In this document: piece by piece, positions 22,430 through 32,589 of the stretch
Numbering within the stretch: the first letter of the stretch is position 1
How the letters are laid out: every line of letters begins with the position of its first letter
Source: Casuarina equisetifolia
Lineage: Eukaryota > Streptophyta > Magnoliopsida > Fagales > Casuarinaceae
Length of the DNA: 64,000 nucleotides
Assembly (NCBI GenBank): GCA_028551475.1
Contig: CM052361.1
Coordinates: forward strand, 15,875,274-15,939,273
Direction of reading: 5' to 3'
Notes under the pieces: generated by a model
The model's input: only the letters and a program-made list of their open reading frames with translations
What the model was told of the DNA's origin: nothing
Database searches by the model: none
Position numbers and translations under genes: made by a program

Positions 22430-23285
22430 CAATTGCATATATATCAATATTTTGCATAATTTGCTTCACCAGAAAGAAACAACCTTGGCCTAATCACTCA
22501 CTTTCTGAACGCGAATACTGATGGCCATGATGTCCTAAGCCTCTGATCTTATATTATTACTGATAAGTTATATCATTTCTTATTTGAGAATGGAACACTT
22601 CTTTTTGATGTTTTATGTACTAGTTTGGTAATGTGGGGGAGGCGATAATTCATAAAGTTCATAGTCTTTGATCAATGGTGCTGATTATGATTTAATGGTA
22701 CAACTATCGTGATCCATGTAATAAACAAACAGTACTATCTCCTCGCCGTACTTGATAAATGAAACATCTGAAAGCTTTTTCCCTGTGCTCGGAAACAGTG
22801 GGTTGGTGGGTGGGTATCCAGCAACCTTCGGTGTCCAACAAGTTGAAGCACAAGCACGTATTGTAGTGCAAAAAGACAACGAATCTCACAAGCTGTCACT
22901 CGTATAAAAATCAACTCCGTACTAGAACAAGAATCATAGGTTTGTGGTGAATGATTGAGGATTAATTTATCAAAATATGCTGTATTTCAGCGCGAGTAAA
23001 TGATTCTACTGGAACCTTTGGAGAAATGTTTCAAGAGATAAATACAACTACAATGGTTCTACTGGACAACATGGCAAAATGCAGTGTCTACCAGTAGATG
23101 TAGCCAAATGCAAACTTTCCGGTACCAGATAGGTGCCTAACTAGGATTCCCTTTCGGGTATGGCAGTTTTATGTGAGTACCGTACAGATTGAAGCGGCAA
23201 TTAACGATTTTGTATTGCGGCAACCGACAGATTTGACCGTTTTCTGTGCATTTTATGGTGGTTCGTAATTTAACACCCAGTCCAA
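22430..23285 (+). repeat. Dispersed duplication, copy A (block 1)
   Basis: This block aligns over roughly 850 bases with 44,140-45,060 in the same orientation. Landmarks include GTTTTATGTACTAGTTTGG, the G-rich GGGTTGGTGGGTGGG at about 22800-22815, TGAAGCACAAGCACGTA and GCGGCAACCGACAGATTTGA. Substitutions and small indels are spread throughout. At 22487-22546 it has a 19-codon frame ending in TGA whose reading is conserved in copy B. Confidence 0.85.
22487..22546 (+). pseudogene. C-terminal coding relic of an unidentified gene, copy A
   Basis: The frame reads GLITHFLNANTDGHDVLSL then TGA. The homologous frame at 44197-44256 reads GLMTRPVNTNIVGHYVLNF then TGA, so frame and stop position are kept despite substitutions. 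Just upstream, copy A appears to lack one T relative to copy B (ACCTTGG versus AACTTTGG), which breaks the frame there. I do not recognise the protein. Confidence 0.35.
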
Positions 23286-23690
23286 TCCAAGCAAACTGGA
23301 TTTGGTGAGTCCCGGGGTTTTAAAATCCAACTATCACCCTAAGCGGATGTTTATTCTTTGGGTTCTGTTGGACTTAAAAGTGACATTGTTTTACTCAAAG
23401 TTTAGGAGTACAGTTCTTTTTTTTTTAAAAAAAAAAATAATTGGAGTAGACATGTATCCCTCGTTCAAAAGTATTATCATGTTTTAGGAAACTCCTTCCC
23501 GAAATGTTTAGTTTCCCTTGACACATGATGCAATATAATTTATACCACTCCTATAATGTTTCAACACTTAAATCTATATAAAAGTCGAACAGAAATTTTG
23601 TGAAAAATGGTATCAAATTTTTATTTAGTTTAAAGCATAATAAACTGTGTAATATTAATATAACAACGGAATAGTGGAAGATGAAACAAA
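23286..23690. other. AT-rich DNA, no gene seen
   Basis: This lies between the end of duplicated block 1 and a tandem duplication. It holds a T/A homopolymer stretch at about 23418-23440 and no recognised frame. Confidence 0.35.
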
Positions 23691-23692
23691 GG

Positions 23693-23898
23693 ATCCTTTA
23701 GAAACTATACCTTGCGGCTTCAAATTTCAATCTTATTTTTAAGTTAAAGGTTTGAGATTTTTGCAGCTCATCACTTATCACTTTTAGAATCCTTTAGAAA
23801 CTATACCTTACAGAGTTCTTCAAATTCCAATCTTATTTTTAAACTAAAAGTTAGAGATTTTTTCAGCTCATCACTTATCACTTATCACTTTTAGAATT
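23693..23898. repeat. Tandem duplication, ~96-bp unit
   Basis: ATCCTTTAGAAACTATACCT starts units at about 23693 and 23789. Both continue through CAATCTTATTTTTAA and CAGCTCATCACTTATCACTT to TTTTAGAAT. The second unit has an extra CTTATCA. It overlaps the left end of duplicated block 2. Confidence 0.85.
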
Positions 23899-24205
23899 CT
23901 GCTAATTTTCGTAAAAAGATGTTACTGCGGAGTATGAGAAAATGGAGACGATAGAGAAAATGGAGAAATTAATGAGATAGTAAATTCTTGGCTATTTAGT
24001 TTTAAAGTAAAGTATTAATATTTGAGATATCTATCTATTAGCGATATTTGAAACTTCAAAAAATTCATCATCTTAGAGAACTAGTTGTTGAGATTAACTT
24101 CAGTCCAGCAAGTGGCTCTTCTTAAGACGTTGACCATTTACATCTTTATTTCCTTGTTCATCCATATGCTTGTGGTAAGCTCTTTCCTCTTTTAATCTTT
24201 TTACG
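23857..24205 (+). repeat. Dispersed duplication, copy A (block 2)
   Basis: It aligns with 53,814-54,160. The strongest shared stretch is ATTAATATTTGAGATATCTA at about 24011-24030, with CAGCAAGT...CTTTTCTTAA-like and TTTACATCTTT flanks. It lies about 0.6 kb from block 1 in this copy, but about 8.8 kb from it in the other. Confidence 0.8.
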
Positions 24206-24827
24206 GGTCGTGGGATGTGCCTTGCCAAACATTGGTGGCACTTTCGAGAAGCTTTTTCCAGACTGTTGGGTAGCAATCTCATTTTTTGAAAATTGTGAAA
24301 AAATGTATGGTGATCAGATATTGGTTTAATAAATCTTTTCTTCATATTTCTGGGAAATAACTTATACTTCATTTGTTAGTCTGGATTTAATGTTGGTTTA
24401 TGGATAAATAGGTTTCCATAACTCTAATTAGGATCTAAAGCCTTCTAGAAAAAGGAGTCTACATTCCACTTTTTCTTTCGTTTCTATCTATTATAAACCA
24501 GGAATTGCCTTTTTCTCCCCAGTTCTGGGACTGGCAGGATAAACAATGCTGTCTGAACATTTTAACTTGTAAATCGTTGAAGAAAAATAAAGAGAGAAAA
24601 TGGAAAGGAGAAGAAACGAAACCAAAGAAAAATAACAGAAAAAAGAAATGCGAAAACAAACCATGAACAGATATTGATATTTCAGAAGACAAACACAATA
24701 GAACTCTAAGGTCACACACCAAGAATAAACAGTACACCACCTGCATTTCCAAGATTCATTGCAGAAGAAGACCCCCCCAGTTCAATAGAAGACAACCCAT
24801 CGGACCACCAAAAGAAGACTCCCCAAG

Positions 24828-25293
24828 TCAAGCTCGTCCTGGGGTTTTTGGCTCGTGACCTGTGTTTCTTGCTGCACCCTTGTAGTCCACTATTTCGAAA
24901 TCCATTCTCCCCTCCATAAGTCGTTCCCCCAGATCAAAAAGGTCCTCGGCATCGCTGGAATCCATTGTATCCTGCAAATTACAAAAAACTTATGAACGTG
25001 CCAGAATTAAGCTTTCGGATTCAATAATCGGACAATAAGGAGAGTGAGAGATAAACAGAGAGAGTGACCTGTGCCAGAAGATCTCGAACTGTTGCGTCCT
25101 TCTTATTCGACGTGAGGCTCCCTAGTAACCAGGAAAATTTAGTAGTCGTTAAATATTACAAAGTAGTGCCTAAGATTTGAATAAAACCTACAATTAGACG
25201 TATAAGACTTGTTGTAGGAACAGCAGTACAGGACACGATATAAGTGACACCCAAAAAGAGCACCAACAGCCTAAGTGAAGCTTTCTGCGCCAT
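24828..25293 (-). CDS. PSY: PSY-type tyrosine-sulfated peptide precursor (three exons)
   Basis: The proposed minus-strand exons are 25188-25293, 25069-25121 and 24828-24971, giving 100 residues. Intron 1 (66 bases) uses GTTTTA and CTAG; intron 2 (97 bases) uses GTCACT and TTTGCAG. Residues 1-24 form a signal peptide (MAQKASLR, then LLVLFLGVTYIVSC). The middle is acidic (DSSDAEDLFDLGERLMEGR). Residues 82-97 read DYKGAARNTGHEPKTP, which aligns with Arabidopsis PSY1 DYGDPSANPKHDPGVPPS at D, Y, N, H, the acidic position, P and P. Family knowledge: TPST sulfates the Tyr after Asp, the peptide is processed in the secretory pathway and regulates cell expansion. Oddities: Arg replaces the usual Ala before Asn, and Glu replaces Asp after His. 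Intron 1 is short with a weak donor, so the exon 1 junction is the least certain part. An in-frame ATG at 25351-25353 would hide the signal peptide and is disfavoured. Confidence 0.8.
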
Positions 25294-25391
25294 CTTCTTA
25301 TTAAACAGACTGCCCAATAGGCAGCAAAGTTTGGTGATGGCAACAGAGAGCACTGGAAGGGCACTTATACGGAGGAGCAGTAGACGTGTGG

Positions 25392-25399
25392 TATATAAA
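25392..25399 (-). promoter_or_regulatory. TATA box candidate of the PSY-like gene
   Basis: TTTATATACC on the minus strand lies about 100 bases upstream of the proposed ATG at 25293, a normal plant spacing for a short leader. No other TATA-like element is as well placed. Confidence 0.5.
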
Positions 25400-26059
25400 G
25401 TCGATAATAGAAGGAAAGGAAGTACTAGCGCACGGAGTCAAATTCCGTTTCTCGCTTTTTCTTATTTTTTCGGTTGAGCTCCCACTCGCCTAACTTCCAT
25501 ATCGCTTTGAGTTATTTCCTTATCTCGACTAAGTTTTGTGGGAAGATACTGACGCAATTAATGTATAGGTACGTTAATTCGTACATAGTTAAGTAGAAGA
25601 ACTGTACGGGGTGCCATGGTTTACATCCTCACTGTCACTTTGGACTAATATGAACACGAGAGTCTAAACCCATCCCTCTCTCTAATTCTGGGAATCTGCC
25701 CACCCGGAGGATCCACATTTTATCAAATCCATGAATTGGAATGTAGAAAACAGCAAGAAAACTATATAAAAGGGAATTAACCTAAAGAAATGGAAAGAAA
25801 TGAGAAATCTTTCCGTCTTCCAGCAAATATTTTCTATATAGTCTAAAACTTCTTTTGATTCCCTTGAAATTGTCGTTAGTCATTCTCTTTTGTGTCAGTT
25901 TTGATTAACCCTCATTATTTGACCTCGTGCAAGGCTTCTACTTCCAATAGGATTATTGAGGCTTTGATTATATTTTTCTTGTAAGCAAGTTTTAAATTGG
26001 AAAATAGAAAAGAATATATAAAATCACTTTCACTGAAAATTACTTTCACTATTTAGGGA
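25400..26059. other. Upstream region of the PSY-like gene and copia left flank
   Basis: No gene is recognised. The first few hundred bases are presumably promoter sequence of the minus-strand PSY-like gene. From about 25740 it becomes AT-rich and leads into the copia element. Confidence 0.35.
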
Positions 26060-27820
26060 AAGTAGACTATCACTTCTTCTTTGTGTCATATGTTTTGTAT
26101 TCCAAAACAGACTTTGGTTTGTAATTTCATTTTTATTAATAACATTACTTATGAACTTTGGCATCTACATCTTGGACACTCTACTTTAAAATCATATTCT
26201 ACACATAGACGATCAATTTCCTATCCGAAATCAATTTTTTGTCCTACTTTTTTTTTTTTAGCAAACAAACCTGCACTATTTTTGCACTAAGTAAAAGTGT
26301 CACAACTTCATATTTTGATTTAGTCCACATGGATGTGTAGGGACCACATTGAACACCCATTCATAATAGTTTGTTAATGATTTCTTAAGGGCAACCTAGA
26401 GTATTTTACTCATTTTAAAAGTGAGTTTTTTTTCCCCAAAATTCAACAATTTTTCTCTATGGTTGCCACCCAATTTGGTTTAGTTGTGAAGCATATTCAA
26501 TCAAATAATGGGCCAATTTTTTTTTTTTTTGCATGTTGTTCCTTCTCACCTTGAAAAGAATTATCCATGAATCCTTTTGTGTTCACACTTCTCAATAAAA
26601 TGAAGTTGTTAAATACAAGCATTGATATTTGCTCAATGTGGCATGAGCCTTAATATTTCAAACCCACATTCCTTTTTCTTTTTGGGAGAATGTCTTCTTA
26701 TTGCCACTTAGTCATTAATAGTTTGGCCTCAACTTCTCCTTAGGGCATCAACTCCTTTGAAAAATTATTTGGCAAACCTCTCATCCTTGATCATTTATGT
26801 GTCTTTGGATGTTGTTATTACATCATAACCCTAGGTGCTTCTAAAAAATTTAGTCCTTGAGCACTCTCATGCATTTTCATGGGTTATCCCTTTCTTAAAA
26901 GGATATTGGGTTTTTGGTCCTCTTTTTGGAAAACATTTTGTCAGTAATGTTGTTATTTTTTAAGAAAATGTTTTCCCTTTTACCTTGCAATCCACTTTTT
27001 CTCTTGTATATAGTCATGCCATCCCATCAAGATACATATACTCCTTTTTGTTTGCCAATTGATGTTCTTAATTTCCCATATCCCAACCAGTAGTAGCCTT
27101 ATCTTACATCCCATCTCAAGCCAATCTTGCCTTATCTAATATACATTCTAACACCAAACCTAATATCTCTTTATGATGATCTAGTTGTCCCACACATCCT
27201 TCCATTTAGAGCTCTAACTATTATGTCTTACCTTGTTGCCTACCTCTAGTTCTTCCTTTTATCTCATATCCAATTAAATTTCACCTTACCAATGTCACCC
27301 TCATTATTGTCACTTCATTGCTTCCATCTTAATCATATCTAGAGTTGTTTCTTTCTAGGAAGCTATTGGTGATCCTAATTGGGTGATTGCCATGGATAAT
27401 GAGCTCAATGCCCTTAAGGCTAATCACACATTGGATGTGATACCTTGGGCCTCTTATCATCATTCCATTTGATGCAAATGAGTTTTCAAGGTAAAATATC
27501 ATAATGATGAGACCTTGGATCACTACAAGGCGTGATTGGTAGCCAAAATTATAGTTAAGGTGAAGGCATTGGTTACTAGGACACATTCTCTCACATGGAA
27601 AAACAAGTTATTGTCTACCTTATTCTCACCATTGTTGATATCCCTAATTGGCCTTTATATTATATGGACATGCACAATGCTTTTCTCCATGTTGACTTAA
27701 CAGAGGAGGTTTATATAAAGCTTCCTCCCAATTTCATCATCTAAGGGAGTTTTCAAGATCCCCCAATGTGGGGGAATAGTTAGTTGTTAATTGAAAAAAA
27801 TTCTTTATTGCTTGAAGTGA
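26060..27820 (+). mobile_element. Ty1/copia element 1, left part (integrase to start of RT)
   Basis: Plus-strand relics: FCIPKQTLVCNF and ELWHLHLGHSTLKS (26090-26200), the pre-integrase histidine region; integrase-core pieces such as QFGLVVKHIQSNNGPIF near 26470-26520; the end of integrase with PFLKGYWVFGP and ENVFPF near 26890-26985; then the copia RT start (GDPNWVIAMDNELNALKANH at 27367-27426; LVAKIIVKVKA near 27540; DLTEEVYIKLPPNF near 27700). Gag, protease and the 5' LTR are missing or unrecognisable. Many stops occur. The RT is cut by the nested element that begins at 27821. Confidence 0.8.
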
Positions 27821-28287
27821 TGTGGCATAACTTACATCAGCCTAAGCCCAAACACTCATTAGTATTGCACCTGAGGAGTTAAGTCTAGCCATAATAATTA
27901 AAGTTGATTTTCAAGGAGTTTTTTCCATGGATAACTAAGAGCATTTACTACTTTTGACTATTTTAGAAATCTATGCTAGCATTTATGATGTAATTACTTG
28001 TCTTTGACTAGCTACTTGGAAATATGAGAATCTCTCCTATAAATAGCTACCCTTTTATATAGTCAAGGCAATTCATGAGTTATGAGATTAAGTTAAAGCT
28101 TTGGCCTTTTTTTCCAAGTTTTGTATCTCTTTGGCTTGTTCCGAGAGTGCTGAACGTTATTGCTCTGTATCTTGTAGGAATTACTTCCAATAGAATGGTA
28201 AGTGTCTATTCTTGAATTCTAAAGTGGTGAGTAATTTGTATCCTTAGTTTTCAAAGATAAATTTATTCTTTATTATCCTCTTCTTCA
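27821..28287 (+). mobile_element. 5' LTR of a nested Ty3/gypsy element
   Basis: This roughly 467-base copy is repeated at 30221-30672. It starts near TGTGGCATAAC and ends ...CTTCTTCA, followed at once by TTGGTATCAAG (28289-28299), a primer binding site of the tRNA-Met type. A TATA-like CTATAAATAGC lies at about 28039-28049. Confidence 0.85.
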
Positions 28288-30220
28288 TTTGGTATCAAGT
28301 TTGGTAATCAAAGCCTAGTTTAATGGTTAGTCATCATCATTGTGCTCACCATCTTGAAGTCCTTGAGGTGAATGAAACTAATCAGCATGAGATAAGGAGA
28401 CAAATTGAAATGCTCCAAGAGGAATTGGCACATTTCTAAACACGAGAATGTTATAATTCTCATTCTAGATCTAACAAAAGCCTTCTCTCCAAAGTTGGAG
28501 AGGATAAAATCTTTTCTATAAATTTTTCAATAAAGACTCTGATGATAGTACTTTGCCCCATCCTCGTTATCTTCGATGATATCTTCAATGATTTCCTGAT
28601 GTCAAAGTTGAAATTCCAGAATTTGAAGGATGAATGGAGCCTAAAGAATTCCTAGATTGGCTTTATATATTTGAACAATCATTTTCCATTAAAGATTATT
28701 TTGAGGATTAAAAGGTAAAACTAATTGTATTGAAACTGAGAAAATATGCTTCCTTGTGGTGGGAAAATTTACAGAAACAAAGAGTTTAAGAAGAAAGAGA
28801 AAAAATTCAAACATAGGAGAAAATGAAGAGAGAGCTAAAATAGAGGTTCCTTCCAGAAAACTATAGAATGAAAGTTTTTCTCAAGTTCTAAAATTAGAAG
28901 TAAATGGACTTATTTATGGAAGATTACACTATGAATTCGAGCACCTAATGTTGAAGTATGACATGGTGGAGCTTGAAGAACGAACAATTACTCAATATTT
29001 GGTAGGTTTATGAATAGAAATTAGGGATGTAGTTTGTTTACAACAATAATCCTCTTTTAATAATTTACGAAAGCTTGCTCGGACTATGCAACAATAAAAG
29101 GGAGCTAATGATAACAACTATAAGCCTATGTCTAGAGAAGATGCTACAACATGAAGAGGTCCAGTAGCTATGAAGTCAACATTGCCTATAAAGCTTAGGG
29201 AGTCTAGAATTTCCTTTAAAGGCAAAAGTTCCAAACAAGTATTGGATTATTGGCCTTTTGCTTGGTATGTCATAAAGCAAAAAGTCATAGGAAAAATACT
29301 GGTTTATATACTTTTCTTCCTATTCCACACTAGTCTTAGGAAGATGTGAGCTTGGATTTCACTTTGGGATTGCCCCGAACTCAGAGAAATAAAGATTCAA
29401 TTTTGGTAGTGGTGGATAGGTTTTCAAAGATAGCACATTTCATCCCTTACAACAAAAGTAATGATGCTTCTCACATTGCAAAATTGTATTTCAAGGAGAT
29501 TGTAAGACTCCATGGTATTTAAAAAACCATGGTTTATGATCAAGACTTGAGGTTTTTATTTTTGGAAAGCAATTTGGTGGAAACTCAGTACATAACTTTA
29601 GTTTAGTACAACATGCCACCCTTAAATTGATGGCAAACCAAGGTTGTCAATAGAATTTTGGAAAATCTCTTAAGGAACCTAGTGAAGTAGAACATCCATG
29701 AATGGGATTTACTCTTAACGCATGTTGAGTTTGATTATAATTGGTCCATAAGCTAAACTACTAGTTGTAGACCCTTTGAAGTAGTTAATGGAAGGAATCT
29801 AGCAACTCTTTTGGATTTGGTGCCATTACCATTGAAACATCAATATAATGGTGATGTATAAGAATGGTCAAAGTTCCTTAAAAGGATACATAAACAAATT
29901 TGTGAAAAGATTGAAAGAAAAAATCAAAAGTATCAAGCACAAGCTAACAAGCATCATTAGTTTGTTAAGTTTGAAGAATGAGATTTGGTATGGATACATT
30001 TATATAAAGAATGCATTCCATCAAGAAAATACATAAAGCTTCAAGCATGAGCCAAATGACCATTCAAGATTGTGAAAAAGGTTGGTTATATTGCTTACAA
30101 GGTGGAGCTTCCAAGTGAGTATGAAGTTTCAAATATTTCCAATGTAGCCAACTCATCTCCCTACTATAGTGAAGACAACTTAGACTTGAAGATGAGTCCT
30201 CTCTAACCAAAGGAGTACGA
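28288..30220 (+). mobile_element. Nested Ty3/gypsy internal region with most of pol deleted
   Basis: A gag part lies at 28600-28800 with the recognisable stretch VEIPEFEG, FLDWLYIFEQSFSIKDYF and KLRKYASLWWENLQKQR. After about 29,300 it jumps straight to integrase: [20 protein letters not shown] (29341-29400), [13 protein letters not shown], then [15 protein letters not shown] and WDLLLTHVEFDYN. The C-terminal part contains GYIAYKVELPSEY near 30090-30125. Protease, RT and RNase H are absent, so the copy is not autonomous; stops are frequent. A purine-rich stretch (AAAGGAG) near 30208 precedes the 3' LTR. Confidence 0.85.
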
Positions 30221-30672
30221 TGTGGCCTAAGCCTAAATGCTCATTAGTATTGCATCTAAGGAGTTAAGTCTAGCCATAATAATTAGAATTCATTTCGAAG
30301 GAGTCTTTTCCATGGACAACTAAAAGCATTTGCTACTTTTGACTATCTTGAGAACCTATGCCAACGTTTATGATGTAGTTACTTGTCTTTGACTAGCCTC
30401 TTGGAAATAGAAGAATCTTTCCTATATATAGCTACCTTTCTATGTAGTCAAGACAATTAATAAGTTATAAGATTAAGTTAAAGCTTTCACTTTCTTTCAA
30501 AGTTCTATATCTCTTTTAGCTTGTTCCAAGAGTGGTGAATGTTATTGCTTTGTATCTCTTTAGAATTACTTTCAATAAAGTGGTGAGTGTCTATCTTTGA
30601 ATTCTAAGGTGGTGAGTAATTTATATCCATAGTGTTCAAAGATGAATTTATTTTTCATTATCCTCCTCTTCT
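30221..30672 (+). mobile_element. 3' LTR of the nested Ty3/gypsy element
   Basis: It aligns with 27821-28287 over its whole length, with scattered substitutions and a missing ~15-base segment near its start (the ATAACTTACATCAGC stretch of the 5' copy). The right edge is approximate. Copia reading resumes directly after it. Confidence 0.8.
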
Positions 30673-31792
30673 TTTAGGCTTTGACTACTAAATTTCTTTA
30701 TGCCTTGAAGTAGACATCTCGTCAATGGAATGAGAAGTTCACTAGAGCCTTGATTGATTTTACTTTTTGTCATTTTTATTATGACTACTAATTTTTCACT
30801 AACTTAGGGAAGTTATTTTGTCTTTACATTACTTATTTACATTGATGACATCTTAATTACAAGTCATAACTAAGTTGCTATCTCACACTTCAAACGATAT
30901 CTTAACTTCACTTTCTTTATGAAGAATTTTGGCTAGTTGAAGTTTTTTCTAGGCCTTGAGATGCTAAATCTCCAAAGAGAATCTTTTTGAATCAACAAAA
31001 GTATATATTATAATTAAGCCATCATTTATTTCCATGGAGTATAATAAGAAGTTTAGAAGTATAGAATATGACATTGGACTGAAAGAAAAGGTGAATAATC
31101 CTTCCTTTCAAGATCCTTCCACTTACCAATGACTTGTTTGGTGACTAATCTATTTGACACTCGTGACAATTTTTCAATATAGCTATTCAATTAGTTCATG
31201 CACAACTTGAAGCAATCTCATATGGAAGCAGCCATAAAAGTGATCGGATTCTTAAAGCCTAGGTCTTAATCTTATATTCTCTTCTTCATCTAAATTTAAA
31301 CTATGATCTTATAGTGACTTCGATTATAGCATAAGTCCTATGGCAAGGAGATCCACTACTTTTTTTTTTTGTATCATGTTGGGTAATTTACTAATCTCTT
31401 GGTGATCCAAAAAGCAACCTATTATTTCATTATTATTAGTTGAAGCAAAATATTGAGCCATATAGGTGACTATAAGTGAAATAATATGGATCATTGGTTT
31501 GTTTAAGGATTTTGGTTTGCATATAAGATGTCTAGTATTATTGTTTTGTGGCAATGAAGCAATAGAAAAAATTATAGCTAACCAATTTTCCATGAGTGCA
31601 TAAAGCATATTGAAGTCAATTTCTATTATGTTAGAGAAAAGCCATAACAAGGAGTTATTATGACATGCCAAATTTTTACAAAAAAGTAACTAACTAATTT
31701 GTTCATAAAAGCACTTTGTAACAGACTATAATGGTACTTTCCTTCCAAGCGTGTAGTGTTTCACTTGTTTAAATCTCCAACTTAAGAGAGAA
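30673..31792 (+). mobile_element. Ty1/copia element 1, right part (RT to RNase H)
   Basis: The copia frame resumes with an LYALK-TSRQWNEKFTRAL reading (30690-30745), then LYIDDI-like DNA, MKNFG, and LNQQKYI. The RNase H end lies at about 31,210-31,790 with LLISW-SKKQPI, LLLVEAKY and SEIIWIIGLFKDFG. It finishes at the purine tract AACTTAAGAGAGAA before TGTTAAATT. The reading is shredded by stops. Confidence 0.8.
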
Positions 31793-31926
31793 TGTTAAAT
31801 TTATGATACACTGCCATGTTTAGGTTGTTAAATTTGATCATGTAATCATATAGGCTTTAGGTAGAGATTCCAATTTATTCCCAATAATTATCATAGTTAT
31901 CATACATAGAGTAATAGGTTGGTAAA

Positions 31927-32062
31927 AATTGGTAGTTGAGTTTATCACAATTACCACCATCTTTGGTGAAAATTGGCAATGGAGTCTATCATAATTACCA
32001 TACCTAATTTTTGCCAAAGATTGATGATGGAGTCTATAACAATTACCACCAATCTTTGACAA
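31927..32062. repeat. Tandem repeat, three diverged ~45-bp units
   Basis: Units start at about 31927, 31971 and 32017. Each carries a GGAGTCTATC/A...ATTACCA core (GAGTTTATCAC in the first) and a TTTGGTGAA/TTTGACAA-type end. Confidence 0.75.
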
Positions 32063-32191
32063 AAATTGGGTAAAGGAATCATGAGTTGAACAAACAACTT
32101 CAAGTTTTCTGTTTCTCTAAAAAACAACTTTGCTTACAATTAAGATGACTCGCCTTTTAAATAGAGAACTAAACCTAAACCTAAGAAAACA

Positions 32192-32300
32192 CAAACAAAT
32201 CAAGGTTCCAAACAATTAAGGGAACCCAAACAAATCAAGATTCCTAAACAATTAAGGAAAATCCAAACAAATCAAGATTCTAAATAATTAAGGAAACCCT
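32192..32300. repeat. Tandem repeat, three ~36-bp units
   Basis: CAAACAAATCAAG begins each unit at about 32192, 32227 and 32264, followed by (G/A)TTC...AACAATTAAGG. Confidence 0.85.
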
Positions 32301-32589
32301 AAAAAAGAAATAATCTTTGATAATAAAAAACCCTAGAAAATTAAAGATTTGATGACAATTTAAGAAAACCCCAAAACAAAAATAAAGGAAATCATGAAAA
32401 ATTAGGAAAACCCAACCAATTAGGAAGATTAAAGACTTCCTAGATGATTAACAAAGTCTAAATAATAAAAAAAACCTAAATCATTCACAAATCCCAAAGC
32501 ATTCTAACAATCTTCTTCAATATTAGGCTTTTTAGACTCATTAGATCTTATTGTGGACTCATTTCTTTGATGTAGGAACAACTAATATT

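Larger units (their letters stand above)
31793..32560 (+). mobile_element. Probable 3' LTR of copia element 1, with internal repeats
   Basis: It starts TGTTAAATTTATG directly after the polypurine tract. No left copy is available, so the right end (about 32,500-32,580) is not defined. It contains two small tandem arrays listed separately. Confidence 0.5.

Noticed and set aside
22685-22889. Minus-strand frames in duplicated block 1 (also 44,296-44,589) as a conserved small protein
   Set aside because: The similarity between copies switches frame part-way, so nucleotide duplication explains it better than protein conservation.
24459-24752. 97-codon minus-strand frame next to the PSY-like gene
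   Set aside because: Phenylalanine/leucine-rich translation of a purine-rich tract; lies in the 3' flank of the PSY-like gene.
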